DNA of 64,000 bases, from assembly GCA_964478415.1 (NCBI GenBank), contig CAYZII010000004.1, positions 3,685-67,684 on the forward strand. The letters are read 5' to 3'. This document shows, piece by piece, positions 7,991 to 16,974 of this stretch (positions within the stretch are counted from its first letter, which is position 1; each line of letters starts with the position of its first letter). A model generated the notes under the pieces. It did not search any database and was not told the DNA's origin. It saw only the letters and a program-made list of their open reading frames with translations. The translations under genes and the position numbers were made by a program. This stretch comes from Sulfuricystis sp964478415 (lineage in GTDB: Bacteria > Pseudomonadota > Gammaproteobacteria > Burkholderiales > Rhodocyclaceae).

Positions 7991-9175
7991 ATGGCTGACG
8001 TTCTGCTGACTCTCAATGCCGGCTCCTCCTCGATCAAGTTCGCACTGTTTCGACTGGAAGACCCCCTGCCGGCCCAGCCCGAACTTTCCGGCCAGATCGA
8101 CGGCATCGGTGCAACACCTCATTTGAAGGCAATGGATGCGCAAGGCCGCGTACTCGACGATGACGACCTGGCGATCACAGGCGATGATGGCCAGCACCGC
8201 GCCGCACTCGCGCATCTCATCACCTGGCTGCACGACCATGAAGCCGGCTGGCGCATCGTCGGTGTGGGTCATCGCGTCGTGCATGGCGGGCAGGATTACG
8301 CGCAGCCGATCCGGCTCGACGATGCGCATCTTGCCCGTCTCAAGGCATTCATCCCGCTGGCGCCCTTGCATCAGCCGCACAATCTTGCTGGCATCGAAGC
8401 GATGCGCGCCGCCCTGCCCGGCATTCCACAAGTCGCCTGCTTCGACACCGCCTTCCATCGCAGCCAGCCACCGATCGCGCAACTGTTCGCGTTGCCGCGA
8501 CGGATCACCGCAATGGGGGTGCGCCGCTACGGCTTCCATGGCCTTTCCTACGAATACATCGCCCAAGCCTTGCCACGCTACCTACCACCGGAAAAAGCCG
8601 ACGGCCGCGTGATCGTCGCCCACCTGGGCAACGGCGCCTCGCTTTGCGCGCTACTCGGCCGCAAGAGCCAGGCGACGACGATGGGCTTCACCGCGCTCGA
8701 AGGGCTGATGATGGGCACGCGCTGCGGTAGCCTCGATCCCGGCGTACTGCTCTATCTGATCGACTACCACGGGATGGACAGCGCCGCCCTGACGCGGCTG
8801 CTCTACCAGGAATCGGGACTGCTTGGCGTCTCCGGCCTCAGCCAAGACATGCGCACCCTGCTCGCTTCCGACCGCCTCGAAGCCAGAGAGGCCATCGACC
8901 TCTTCTGCTACCGGATCGTGCGCGAGATCGGCTCGCTGGCGGCAGCGCTCGGCGGCCTAGATGCGCTGGTCTTCACCGGTGGCATCGGCGAACACGCCGC
9001 ACCGGTGCGCGAAAAAGTCTGCATGGCACTGGCGTGGCTCGGTCTGGAATTCGATCCTGCTGCCAATACTACACGTGCCCAGCGTATCTCGACGACAACC
9101 AGCCGCATCGCCACACTGGTGATCCCGACCAACGAGGAATGGATGATCGCGCGACACACCGCCGCACTGCTGTAA
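7991..9175 (+). CDS. ackA: Acetate kinase
   Basis: Interconverts acetyl-phosphate plus ADP with acetate plus ATP. The 394-residue protein has the family signatures VLLTLNAGSSSIKFALF at the start, HRVVHGG, GFHGLSYEY, AHLGNGASLCAL, GTRCGSLDPG and FTGGIGEHAAPVRE. I chose the ATG at 7991, whose product begins MADVLLTLNAGSSS as in the family; a GTG at 7982 in the same frame is possible. It lies 9 bases after the MaoC-Pta gene, forming a Pta-AckA unit. Confidence 0.93.
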   Translation: MADVLLTLNAGSSSIKFALFRLEDPLPAQPELSGQIDGIGATPHLKAMDAQGRVLDDDDLAITGDDGQHRAALAHLITWLHDHEAGWRIVGVGHRVVHGGQDYAQPIRLDDAHLARLKAFIPLAPLHQPHNLAGIEAMRAALPGIPQVACFDTAFHRSQPPIAQLFALPRRITAMGVRRYGFHGLSYEYIAQALPRYLPPEKADGRVIVAHLGNGASLCALLGRKSQATTMGFTALEGLMMGTRCGSLDPGVLLYLIDYHGMDSAALTRLLYQESGLLGVSGLSQDMRTLLASDRLEAREAIDLFCYRIVREIGSLAAALGGLDALVFTGGIGEHAAPVREKVCMALAWLGLEFDPAANTTRAQRISTTTSRIATLVIPTNEEWMIARHTAALL

Positions 9176-9205
9176 CACCTCGGACTCGAGCCAGAGGGAC
9201 GGGCC

Positions 9206-9211
9206 TATAAT
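9206..9211 (+). promoter_or_regulatory. Possible -10 box for prfC
   Basis: A perfect TATAAT stands 29 bases before the prfC ATG in the ackA-prfC gap. The -35 region at the right distance is poor, so this rests on the -10 box alone. Confidence 0.4.
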
Positions 9212-9239
9212 TCGCCCCTTTTTTCACAGTCGTTCCGCC

Positions 9240-10826
9240 ATGTCGAAACTCGCCCACGAGATCGCCCGCCGTCGCACTTTCGCGATCATTTCTCACCCGG
9301 ACGCCGGCAAGACGACGCTGACCGAGAAGCTCTTGTGGTTTGGCGGCGCGATCCAGGTCGCCGGCGAGGTGCGGGCGCGCAAAGCAGCCCGCCATGCGAC
9401 CTCGGACTGGATGGAGCTGGAGAAGCAGCGCGGTATTTCGGTGACCAGCTCGGTGATGCAGTTTCCCTACCGCGAGTGCATGATCAACCTGCTCGACACT
9501 CCCGGCCATGAAGACTTCTCCGAGGACACTTATCGCACGCTGACTGCCGTCGATTCGGCGGTGATGGTGATCGACTCGGTCAATGGCGTCGAAGCGCAGA
9601 CAATCAAACTGCTCAACGTCTGCCGGTTGCGCGCCACACCGATCCTCACCTTCATCAACAAGCTCGACCGCGAGGGGCGCGCGCCGATCGATCTCATCGA
9701 CGAGATCGAAGAGGTGCTGAAGATCCAGTGCGCGCCGATGACCTGGCCGATCGGCATGGGCAAGAGTTTCCGTGGCGTCTATGACCTCTACGACGATTGC
9801 GTCTACTTCTTCGACCCGCAGGCCGAGAAAGGCACAGCACGCATCATCGAACGGCTCGACAACCCCGAACTCGACGCACTGCTTGGCTTTCAGGCCGAAG
9901 AATTACGCGCTGAGGTGGAGCTGGTAAAAGGCGCTTCGCATTCCTTCGATAAAGAGGCTTACCTTGCAAGCCGGCAGACGCCGGTGTTCTTCGGCTCGGC
10001 GATCAACAACTTCGGTGTGCAGGCCTTGCTCGATGCGTTGGTCGATCTGTCGCCACCGCCAAAGCCGCGTGCGGCGATCAGCAATGGCAGCGAGCGGATG
10101 GTCGAACCGCTGGAGCCGAAATTCACCGGCTTCGTCTTCAAGATCCAGGCCAACATGGACCCGAAACACCGCGACCGCATCGCCTTCGTGCGCGTCTGCT
10201 CCGGCCATTACACGCGCGGCATCAAGCTGAAGCAATTGTCGACCAGCAAGACGCTGGCGGTGAATAACGCGATCACCTTCATGGCACAGGACAGGAGCAC
10301 CACGGATGAAGCCTGGCCCGGCGACATCATCGGCATTCCGAACCACGGTACCGTCGTGCTCGGCGACACCTTCAGTGAAGGCGAAGACCTGAAATTCACC
10401 GGCATCCCGTGCTTCGCGCCGGAACACTTCCGCCGTGCCCAGATCAGGAATCCGATGAAGATCAAGCAATTGCAAAAAGGCCTGCAACAGCTCGCCGAGG
10501 AAGGCGCGACCCAATTGTTCAAGCCCTTGCACGGCAACGATCTGATTCTCGGCGCGGTGGGGCTGCTGCAATTCGACGTCGTCGCCCACCGGCTGGAGCA
10601 CGAATATGGCGTCGACTGCGTCTTCGAGCCGGTGAATGTCGCCACGGCACGCTGGCTGCGCGGTTCTGAGAACGCACTGAAGGCGTTGATCGACAAGGCA
10701 CCGGCGAACATCGCGATCGATGGCGCCGGCGACTATGTCTATCTCGCGCCCAACCGCGTCAATCTGCAGATGACGCAGGAACGCCATCCCGAGATCACGT
10801 TCCTGGAGACCCGGGAAATTCACTGA
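9240..10826 (+). CDS. prfC: Peptide chain release factor 3
   Basis: A 528-residue GTPase that recycles RF1/RF2 from the ribosome. The G1 motif is in SHPDAGKTTLTEKL near residue 20; DTPGHEDFSEDTYRTL and FINKLDREGR are G3 and G4. The RF3-specific insertion VRARKAARHATSDWMELEKQ, next to switch I, distinguishes it from EF-G. It sits immediately upstream of prfB, so two release-factor genes are neighbours here. Confidence 0.95.
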   Translation: MSKLAHEIARRRTFAIISHPDAGKTTLTEKLLWFGGAIQVAGEVRARKAARHATSDWMELEKQRGISVTSSVMQFPYRECMINLLDTPGHEDFSEDTYRTLTAVDSAVMVIDSVNGVEAQTIKLLNVCRLRATPILTFINKLDREGRAPIDLIDEIEEVLKIQCAPMTWPIGMGKSFRGVYDLYDDCVYFFDPQAEKGTARIIERLDNPELDALLGFQAEELRAEVELVKGASHSFDKEAYLASRQTPVFFGSAINNFGVQALLDALVDLSPPPKPRAAISNGSERMVEPLEPKFTGFVFKIQANMDPKHRDRIAFVRVCSGHYTRGIKLKQLSTSKTLAVNNAITFMAQDRSTTDEAWPGDIIGIPNHGTVVLGDTFSEGEDLKFTGIPCFAPEHFRRAQIRNPMKIKQLQKGLQQLAEEGATQLFKPLHGNDLILGAVGLLQFDVVAHRLEHEYGVDCVFEPVNVATARWLRGSENALKALIDKAPANIAIDGAGDYVYLAPNRVNLQMTQERHPEITFLETREIH

Positions 10827-10835
10827 TCCCGTCGC

Positions 10836-10841
10836 TATAAT
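10836..10841 (+). promoter_or_regulatory. Possible -10 box for prfB
   Basis: TATAAT occurs 28 bases before the prfB ATG, between prfC and prfB. No convincing -35 element is visible. Confidence 0.4.
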
Positions 10842-10869
10842 CCGATCCTCATGATTCTGAAAGAATTCC

Positions 10870-11974
10870 ATGGAAGCTGAACGCCTCAACGCCGTCACCC
10901 ACCGCATCGCCGACCTCGAAGCCCGCGGCGATCAACTGCGGAGGTATCTTTGACTTCGACGCGAAGTCCGAGAAGCTCGCCGAAATCGATCGTCTGATGG
11001 AGGACCCCGGCATCTGGAACGATGCCGAACGCGCCCAAAGCTTGGGCAAGGAAAAGAAATCCCTCGAAGCCGTCGTGCTCACGCTGGAAAACGTCAAGCG
11101 TTCGCTCGCCGATGCGCGCGAACTGCTCGAAATGGCCAAGGCGGAAGACGACGAGGCGACGCTGGCCGGTATCGAGGCCGATCTGGCCAAGGTCGAAGCT
11201 CAGGTGGCTGAGCTCGAGTTCCGCCGCATGTTCTCGAATCCGGCCGATCCAAACAACTGCTTCATCGACATCCAGGCCGGCGCGGGCGGCACCGAGGCCT
11301 GCGACTGGGCCGCGATGCTGCTGCGCCAGTATCTGAAATACTGCGAGAAGAAAGGCTTCAAGACCGAAATCCTCGAACAGACCGATGGCGACGTCGCCGG
11401 TATCCGCAGCGCGACGATCAAGGTCGAGGGAGATTACGCCTATGGCTTCCTGCGCACCGAGACCGGCGTGCATCGCCTGGTGCGGAAATCCCCGTTCGAT
11501 TCATCCGGAGGCCGGCACACCAGCTTCGCCAGCATCTACGTCTATCCGGAAATCGATGACTCGATCGAGGTCGAGATCAATCCCGCCGATCTGCGCATCG
11601 ACACTTTCCGGGCGTCAGGTGCCGGCGGCCAGCACATCAACAAGACCGATTCGGCGGTGCGTATCACGCACATCCCGACCGGCATCGTCGTGCAATGCCA
11701 GAACGACCGATCGCAGCACAAGAACCGCGCCGAGGCGATGGCGATGCTCAAATCACGCCTCTATGAGCTCGAAATGCGCAAGCGCCGCGAGGAGGCCGAC
11801 AAGCTCGAAGCACAGAAGACCGACGTCGGCTGGGGTCATCAGATCCGCAGTTATGTGCTCGACCAGAGCCGCATCAAGGACCTGCGCACCGGCGTCGAGA
11901 TTTCCAACACGCAGAAGGTGCTCGACGGCGATCTCGACCCATTCATCGAGGCGAGTCTCAAACAGGGTGTCTGA
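10870..11974 (+). CDS. prfB: Peptide chain release factor 2, programmed +1 frameshift
   Basis: RF2 reads UGA and UAA. The gene is in two frames: 27 codons from the ATG at 10870, ending LRRYL, then an in-frame TGA at 10951. The shift site is CGG-AGG-TAT-CTT-TGA-C, with GGAGG acting as the internal Shine-Dalgarno and CTT-TGA as the slippery site. After +1 slippage the frame continues DFDAKSEKLAEID to the stop at 11974. The catalytic GGQ is in ASGAGGQHINKTDSAVR. About 367 residues result, the normal RF2 size. This is the classic autoregulatory circuit: low RF2 lets the ribosome pause at UGA and shift. Confidence 0.95.
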
Positions 11975-12044
11975 AAGTGCCGCCCTGCGGGCGTCCAGCC
12001 AGTTTGGCTTCGCCCAGGGAACTCACCTGCCGGCGCACAGGCGC

Positions 12045-12070
12045 GTTGTCGGCGCTGGCGGGACGGCAGC
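12045..12070 (+). repeat. Dispersed 26-bp repeat, prfB-antitoxin gap
   Basis: GTTG, core TCGGCGCTGGCG, variable GG, ACGGCAGC. Apart from the first two bases it is identical to the copy in trpB. Confidence 0.75.
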
Positions 12071-12074
12071 GGTT

Positions 12075-12101
12075 GTGACACAATAAAAAAAATTGTGTCA
12101 C
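12075..12101 (+). promoter_or_regulatory. Palindromic operator of the toxin-antitoxin operon
   Basis: GTGACACAAT (12075-12084) and ATTGTGTCAC (12092-12101) are perfect inverted arms around seven A residues, just before the antitoxin ATG at 12114. Autorepression by the antitoxin or toxin-antitoxin complex is the usual role of such a site. Confidence 0.65.
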
Positions 12102-12113
12102 GAGGAACGAAGG

Positions 12114-12347
12114 ATGCGCACCGTCACCATCCGCGAGGCCCGCGAAGGGCTTTCGCATCCCGAACAGCTCTTTGCCGGCACCGACGAGGTGATCGTCACC
12201 CGGCGGGGCGAGCCGATCGCGCGCATTTTGCCGATAACGCCGACCAGGCCGAGATTTCGCTCGCTGGCGGCGTTTCGCGCCAGCCAGAAACCGCTCGATC
12301 CCCCGCTTTCGAAAACCGTGGTCGAAGATCGGGAAGATCGTTGCTGA
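12114..12347 (+). CDS. Antitoxin, Phd/YefM-like
   Basis: A 77-residue antitoxin. MRTVTIREAREGL resembles the N-terminal DNA-binding part of Phd/YefM proteins, and EVIVTRRGEPIARILPI is the family strand-helix signature. The C-terminal third (LAAFRASQKPLDPPLSKTVVEDRED) would bind and cover the toxin. The start is the ATG at 12114, preceded by AGGA/AAGG; an upstream in-frame TTG at 12093 falls inside the operator and is unlikely. The stop overlaps the toxin ATG (TGATG), which is normal for such pairs. Confidence 0.85.
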   Translation: MRTVTIREAREGLSHPEQLFAGTDEVIVTRRGEPIARILPITPTRPRFRSLAAFRASQKPLDPPLSKTVVEDREDRC

Positions 12348-12772
12348 TGATCTATATCGATACCAGCGCACTCGTCAAACGCTACATAGAAGAACCTTTC
12401 AGCAGCGATGTCGATGTGCTACTCGAAAGCAGCCCGGTCGCCATCAGTCACTTGAGCATCATCGAGGTGCGCTGCGCACTGGCGCGCCGACGCCGCAACC
12501 GTGAAATCGACGCGCTGCGCGAGAGCCAGGTGAATGCCGAACTGGCCGCCGATATTCAGACGGGGAGTTTGCGCCTATACGACATTGGCGCTGCCCACTT
12601 CACAGCCGCCTATCACCTGATCGGTCGCTTGGCCGAGTTCCCGCTGCGCACCCTCGATGCTTTGCATCTGGCGATCGCCGAGCAAATCCAGGCCACCGCC
12701 TTCGCCACCGCCGACAGAATCCAGGCCGACGCTGCCGCAGCGCTTGGCCTCACCGTTCATCGTTTCTACTGA
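12347..12772 (+). CDS. PIN-domain toxin, VapC-like
   Basis: A 141-residue PIN-domain ribonuclease. The acidic residues of the active site are visible in order: Asp in MIYIDTSALVKRY, Glu in IIEVRCALARR, Asp in TLDALHLA and Asp in ATADRIQADAA. The family cleaves tRNA or rRNA to slow growth when the antitoxin is lost. It is translationally coupled to the antitoxin and ends 9 bases before lysS, so readthrough from the toxin operon into lysS is possible. Confidence 0.85.
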   Translation: MIYIDTSALVKRYIEEPFSSDVDVLLESSPVAISHLSIIEVRCALARRRRNREIDALRESQVNAELAADIQTGSLRLYDIGAAHFTAAYHLIGRLAEFPLRTLDALHLAIAEQIQATAFATADRIQADAAAALGLTVHRFY

Positions 12773-12781
12773 AAGCCAATC

Positions 12782-14278
12782 ATGACTGAGATTGCACACG
12801 CACAGGATGACAACCACATCATCGCCGAACGCCGCGAGAAGCTGAAAGCCTGGCGCGCTACCGGCCGCGCCTATCCGAACGACTTCCGGCGCGAGAATAC
12901 CGCCGAGAAGCTCGACGAGCTCTACGGCGAAAAAAGCAAGGAAGAGCTCGCAGCCACGCCGATCGAGGTCAGGGTCGCCGGCCGCATCATGTTGAAGCGC
13001 GTGATGGGCAAAGCGAGCTTTATCACGGTCCAGGATCTCTCCGGCCGCATCCAGTTCTATGTGACACGAGACAATGTCGGCGAAGCCGTCTACGAAGATT
13101 TCAAGAAGTGGGACTTGGGCGACATCGTTGGCGCGATCGGCACGCTGATGAAGACCAAGACCGGCGAACTCACCGTGCAATGCAGCGAGATCCGTCTGCT
13201 CGCCAAATGCCTGCGCCCACTGCCGGAAAAATTCCACGGCCTGACCGACATCGAGCAGAAGTACCGCCAGCGCTATCTGGACCTGATCACCAGCGAGGCG
13301 ACGCGCTTCACCTTCGTGGCCCGCAGCCGCATGATCGCCTCGATCCGCCATTACATGGTGCATCACGGTTTTCTCGAAGTGGAAACGCCGATGATGCATC
13401 CGATCCCGGGCGGCGCCGCGGCGAAGCCATTCGTCACCCACCACAACGCACTCGACATGGATCTGTTCCTGCGCATCGCGCCGGAGCTGTATCTGAAACG
13501 CCTCGTCGTCGGCGGCTTCGAGAAGGTGTTCGAGATCAACCGCAACTTCCGTAACGAAGGCCTCTCGCCGCGCCACAACCCGGAATTCACGATGATGGAG
13601 TTTTATGAAGCCTATGCGGACTACCGGACGTTGATGGATTTCACCGAAGGGCTGCTCCGCCATGCGGCGCGCGAGGCGCTCGGCACCGAGGTGTTCGAAT
13701 ACCAGGGGCGCACGCTCGATCTGTCCAAACCGTTCCGCCGCATGACGATCGTCGAGGCGATCCACGCCTATCATCCCGGTTACAGCCTGACGATGCTCAA
13801 TGATGCCGGCTGGCTCAGACACAAGCTCGCCGACCTCGGTGTCGAGGTCAAACCCAATGCGGGCCTGGGCACCTTGCAGATGCAGCTCTTCGAGGAAACC
13901 ACCGAGGCCGAGCTGTGGGAGCCTACTTACATCATCGACTACCCGACCGAGGTTTCACCGCTCGCGCGCCGTTCCGACACGAATCCGGACATCACCGAAC
14001 GCTTCGAGCTCTACATCGTCGGTCGCGAGATCGCCAATGGCTTTTCCGAACTGAACGATCCGGAAGACCAGGCGGCACGCTTCCTCGAACAGGCGAAGGC
14101 GAAGGAAGCCGGTGACGAAGAGGCGATGTATTTCGACGCCGATTACATTCGTGCGCTCGAATACGGCCTGCCTCCCACCGGCGGCTGCGGCATCGGCATC
14201 GACCGGTTGGTGATGCTGCTGACGAACAGCCCGAGCATCCGCGACGTGATCCTGTTCCCGCAAATGCGCCCTGAATGA
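12782..14278 (+). CDS. lysS: Lysyl-tRNA synthetase, class II
   Basis: Charges tRNA-Lys. The 498-residue protein has an N-terminal OB-fold anticodon-binding domain (about 55-150, VAGRIMLKRVMGKASFITVQD) followed by the class II catalytic domain. Motif 2 is FRNEGLSPRHNPEFTMME and motif 3 is GCGIGIDRLVMLLT near the C-terminus. The length equals the usual 500. Its stop overlaps mnmC by four bases, a coupling of two tRNA-related genes. Confidence 0.96.
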   Translation: MTEIAHAQDDNHIIAERREKLKAWRATGRAYPNDFRRENTAEKLDELYGEKSKEELAATPIEVRVAGRIMLKRVMGKASFITVQDLSGRIQFYVTRDNVGEAVYEDFKKWDLGDIVGAIGTLMKTKTGELTVQCSEIRLLAKCLRPLPEKFHGLTDIEQKYRQRYLDLITSEATRFTFVARSRMIASIRHYMVHHGFLEVETPMMHPIPGGAAAKPFVTHHNALDMDLFLRIAPELYLKRLVVGGFEKVFEINRNFRNEGLSPRHNPEFTMMEFYEAYADYRTLMDFTEGLLRHAAREALGTEVFEYQGRTLDLSKPFRRMTIVEAIHAYHPGYSLTMLNDAGWLRHKLADLGVEVKPNAGLGTLQMQLFEETTEAELWEPTYIIDYPTEVSPLARRSDTNPDITERFELYIVGREIANGFSELNDPEDQAARFLEQAKAKEAGDEEAMYFDADYIRALEYGLPPTGGCGIGIDRLVMLLTNSPSIRDVILFPQMRPE

Positions 14279-16170
14279 CCCGCGAGGTCCTCGTTCCCGC
14301 CGAACTGACCTTCGACGGGAATGGCGTGCCCTATTCCACCGCTTACGGTGATGTCTATCACTCCACGAGCGGTGGACTCGAACAGGCGCGTCAGGTCTTC
14401 CTCGCCGGCAATGACCTGCCAAGGCGTTGGCAGAAGCGCGATTTCGCGCTCCTAGAAACCGGTTTCGGCCTCGGCCTCAACTTCCTCGCCACCTGGCAGG
14501 CGTGGCTGAAGACGCCGGGGCAGCGGCTGCATTACGTCGCGATCGAGCGCCACCCGTTTCGCCTCACGGATCTCGTGCGGCTGCATGAACGTTACAGTGA
14601 GCTCGCACCGCTGGCTGTTCGTCTACAAGCCGTCTGGCCGAGCCTGATCCCCGGCTTTCACCGGCTGCATTTCGGCAGCATGACGCTGACGCTGGTTTTC
14701 GGCAGCATCGAAAGGGTGCTCGGCGACATCGCCGGCCGTTTCGACGCCTTCTATCTCGACGGGTTCTCGCCGGCGAAAAACCCGCAGATGTGGTCGACAG
14801 AAGTCTGCGACAACCTGGCCTGGCTGGCGGCGCCACGGGCGACGCTCGCCACCTGGTGCGTCGCCGGCGAAGTGCGTCGCAACTTGACTGCGGCTGGCTT
14901 TCGCGTCGAACGTCGGCCGGGCTTTGGCACCAAGCGCGAAATGCTCGTCGGCGAATTCACCGCTCAGGCCGACGGTGCCGTTCCACCAGCGCCGAGTTTC
15001 GGCGACAAACGCATCGCGGTAATCGGCGCCGGCATCGCCGGGCTTGCCTGTGCCGAGCGGCTGGCCGCACGCGGCTGTCACGTGACCCTGTTCGAACGGC
15101 GCGGGGGCATCGCCCAAGAAACCTCCGGCAATCACCAGGCAATCCTGCTACCCGCCCTGGCTGCCGATACCACCCGGCTGTCGAGGCTCAACCAGGTCGC
15201 TTTTCTTTACGCATTGCGGCAGCTCGTAGACTTGTGCAATGCCGGTCTGCCAGTGGAAAGCCATCTGTGCGGTGTTTTCCAGATCGCCCGGGACGACGCG
15301 CATGCACGAAAACAGGCGACGATCGTCGAGGAACAGCGCCTGCCGGACGATTTCGTGCAGTTTCTCGACATCGAGAAAGCCAGCGAGCGGGTCGGTGTCC
15401 GCGTCGCGGGTCCCGGCTGGTGGTTTCCCCGCGCAGGCTGGGTCTCACCCGCCTCTTTCGCCGCCGCGTTGCTGGCGCAGGCTAGAGCGAACGTCGAGCT
15501 GTGCCTGGACACCGAGGTCTGCGCACTCGAACCGTGCGATGCCGGCTGGCGGCTCCTCGATACGAACGCATATCCACTCTGGGAAGGCGCCGCGGTGATC
15601 CTCGCCAATGCGCATGGCATCACGCATGTTGCCCAGGCCAGCCATCTGCCGATCCTCTGTTTCCGTGGTCAGACCAGTCATTTGCCGGCCAGCGAGCTAC
15701 CCGCCGTCCCGCATTGCGTAATCTGCCGGGAAGGCTATCTCGCTCCGCCGCATCGGGGCATCGCCAGCCTCGGTGCGAGCTTCAAACGCAGCCGCGAGCT
15801 GGCGCCTTCGCTCGACGAGCATGCCGCGAATCTCGCCCGCCTTTATGCGATGTTGCCGGAATGGACGGGGCGCTTTTCCGCCGAGCGGCTCACAGGCCGT
15901 GTCGGTCTGCGGCCGGTGTCACCGGACAAATTGCCTTTGGCTGGGGCGCTCCCTTTGGCGAACTGCGATCCGCGCCCGCTCGCACATGTCGAATGGCCGC
16001 GCTGGCCGGGGCTGTTCGTCGCCACCGGCTATGGCGCACGCGGCTTCGTCTGGGCGCCACTGATGGGCGAGCTCATTGCGAGCAAGATTTGCGGCGAGCC
16101 CTTGCCAATCGGCCATGAGCTCGATGCCGCGATCGATCCGGCCCGTTTCGTCTGGCGGGGGAAAATGTAA
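14275..16170 (+). CDS. mnmC: Bifunctional tRNA mnm5s2U biosynthesis enzyme MnmC
   Basis: Completes the mnm5 group on the wobble uridine of several tRNAs. The N-terminal half (about 1-235) is the SAM-dependent methyltransferase (LETGFGLGLNFL, and FDAFYLDGFSPAKNPQMW near 160). The C-terminal half is the FAD oxidoreductase that removes the carboxymethyl group, starting IAVIGAGIAGLACAERLA near 243. The short linker between them, GAVPPAPSFGD, is encoded by a copy of the dispersed repeat on the minus strand. Total length 631, close to E. coli MnmC (668). Confidence 0.93.
   Translation: MTREVLVPAELTFDGNGVPYSTAYGDVYHSTSGGLEQARQVFLAGNDLPRRWQKRDFALLETGFGLGLNFLATWQAWLKTPGQRLHYVAIERHPFRLTDLVRLHERYSELAPLAVRLQAVWPSLIPGFHRLHFGSMTLTLVFGSIERVLGDIAGRFDAFYLDGFSPAKNPQMWSTEVCDNLAWLAAPRATLATWCVAGEVRRNLTAAGFRVERRPGFGTKREMLVGEFTAQADGAVPPAPSFGDKRIAVIGAGIAGLACAERLAARGCHVTLFERRGGIAQETSGNHQAILLPALAADTTRLSRLNQVAFLYALRQLVDLCNAGLPVESHLCGVFQIARDDAHARKQATIVEEQRLPDDFVQFLDIEKASERVGVRVAGPGWWFPRAGWVSPASFAAALLAQARANVELCLDTEVCALEPCDAGWRLLDTNAYPLWEGAAVILANAHGITHVAQASHLPILCFRGQTSHLPASELPAVPHCVICREGYLAPPHRGIASLGASFKRSRELAPSLDEHAANLARLYAMLPEWTGRFSAERLTGRVGLRPVSPDKLPLAGALPLANCDPRPLAHVEWPRWPGLFVATGYGARGFVWAPLMGELIASKICGEPLPIGHELDAAIDPARFVWRGKM
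14974..14999 (-). repeat. Dispersed 26-bp repeat, mnmC linker
   Basis: In consensus orientation: AAAC, TCGGCGCTGGTG (one mismatch), GA, ACGGCACC. It encodes the junction between the two MnmC domains. Confidence 0.8.
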
Positions 16171-16248
16171 CCATCTGTTGCACGTGTCCCACACCGGTCA
16201 CGGTTCGGCGTTATTCTTGTCAATTGTAACGAGCCGAGGAGGAAATCC

Positions 16249-16974
16249 ATGAACACTTCCACTCCCAATATGCCCGCCAAATCCCGTCTTCACCCACTCG
16301 TCGCGGTTGCCGCGATCTCGGTGACGGCCTTCTCACTGTTCGGCATTGCCGCGATCAACGGTTGGCTTCCCAGTGGCAAAGCCACGTCGGGTGATACCGC
16401 CGCCGTCACTACTGCCGCTGCGCCGCCCGCCGAGGTGAAGCCACAAACTCTGCCAGAGGCCACCAAAACCCCAACCGCCCCCACCGAGACAGCCCCGCTC
16501 CAAGAATCCAGCCCGCCGAAACCGGTCGTGAAGGCAGCCCCGAAGCCGGCATCGAAACCGGCGGCCAAACCGGCGCCGGTCGAGATCGCCCAGGCGCCAG
16601 TCGCCCAGGCACCCGTTGCACCGGTCACCGCGCCGCCCGTCTGCAGCCATTGCGGCGTGATCCACGACATCCGGGAAATCACGCAGCCGGGTGAGGCCAC
16701 CGGGTTGGGCGCAGTCGCCGGTGGTGTGATCGGGGGTCTGCTGGGCAGCCAGATCGGGGGCGGCACTGGCAAGAAACTGGCCACCGTGGCCGGCGTGGCG
16801 GGTGGCGCCTATGCGGGTCACCAGATCGAGAAATCGCAGCGCAAGACCACACGCTATGAAGTCATCGTGCGCATGAACGATGGCAGCCTGCGCACGGTCA
16901 TGATGGACAGCGTAGCCGGCTGGCAGGTCGGCGAGCGCGTGCGTATCGAAAACGGCCTGCTGGTGCGCGACTAA
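16249..16974 (+). CDS. Glycine-zipper membrane protein
   Basis: A 241-residue protein with one N-terminal membrane anchor (about 18-38, LVAVAAISVTAFSLFGIAAI). A long Ala/Pro/Lys-rich spacer (40-130) follows, then a CSHCG pair and a glycine-zipper segment (GLGAVAGGVIGGLLGSQIGG, about 150-185). The C-terminal domain, RYEVIVRMNDGSLRTV with GERVRIENGLLVRD, resembles the SlyB/17-kDa surface antigen family. No lipobox is present, so it is anchored by its helix and probably spans the periplasm. GAGGAGGAA is a strong ribosome-binding site. Its stop overlaps that of the convergent gltX by four bases. Confidence 0.75.
   Translation: MNTSTPNMPAKSRLHPLVAVAAISVTAFSLFGIAAINGWLPSGKATSGDTAAVTTAAAPPAEVKPQTLPEATKTPTAPTETAPLQESSPPKPVVKAAPKPASKPAAKPAPVEIAQAPVAQAPVAPVTAPPVCSHCGVIHDIREITQPGEATGLGAVAGGVIGGLLGSQIGGGTGKKLATVAGVAGGAYAGHQIEKSQRKTTRYEVIVRMNDGSLRTVMMDSVAGWQVGERVRIENGLLVRD

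Noticed and set aside
12093..12113. Upstream TTG start for the antitoxin
   Set aside because: It lies inside the palindromic operator; the ATG at 12114 has a better ribosome-binding site.
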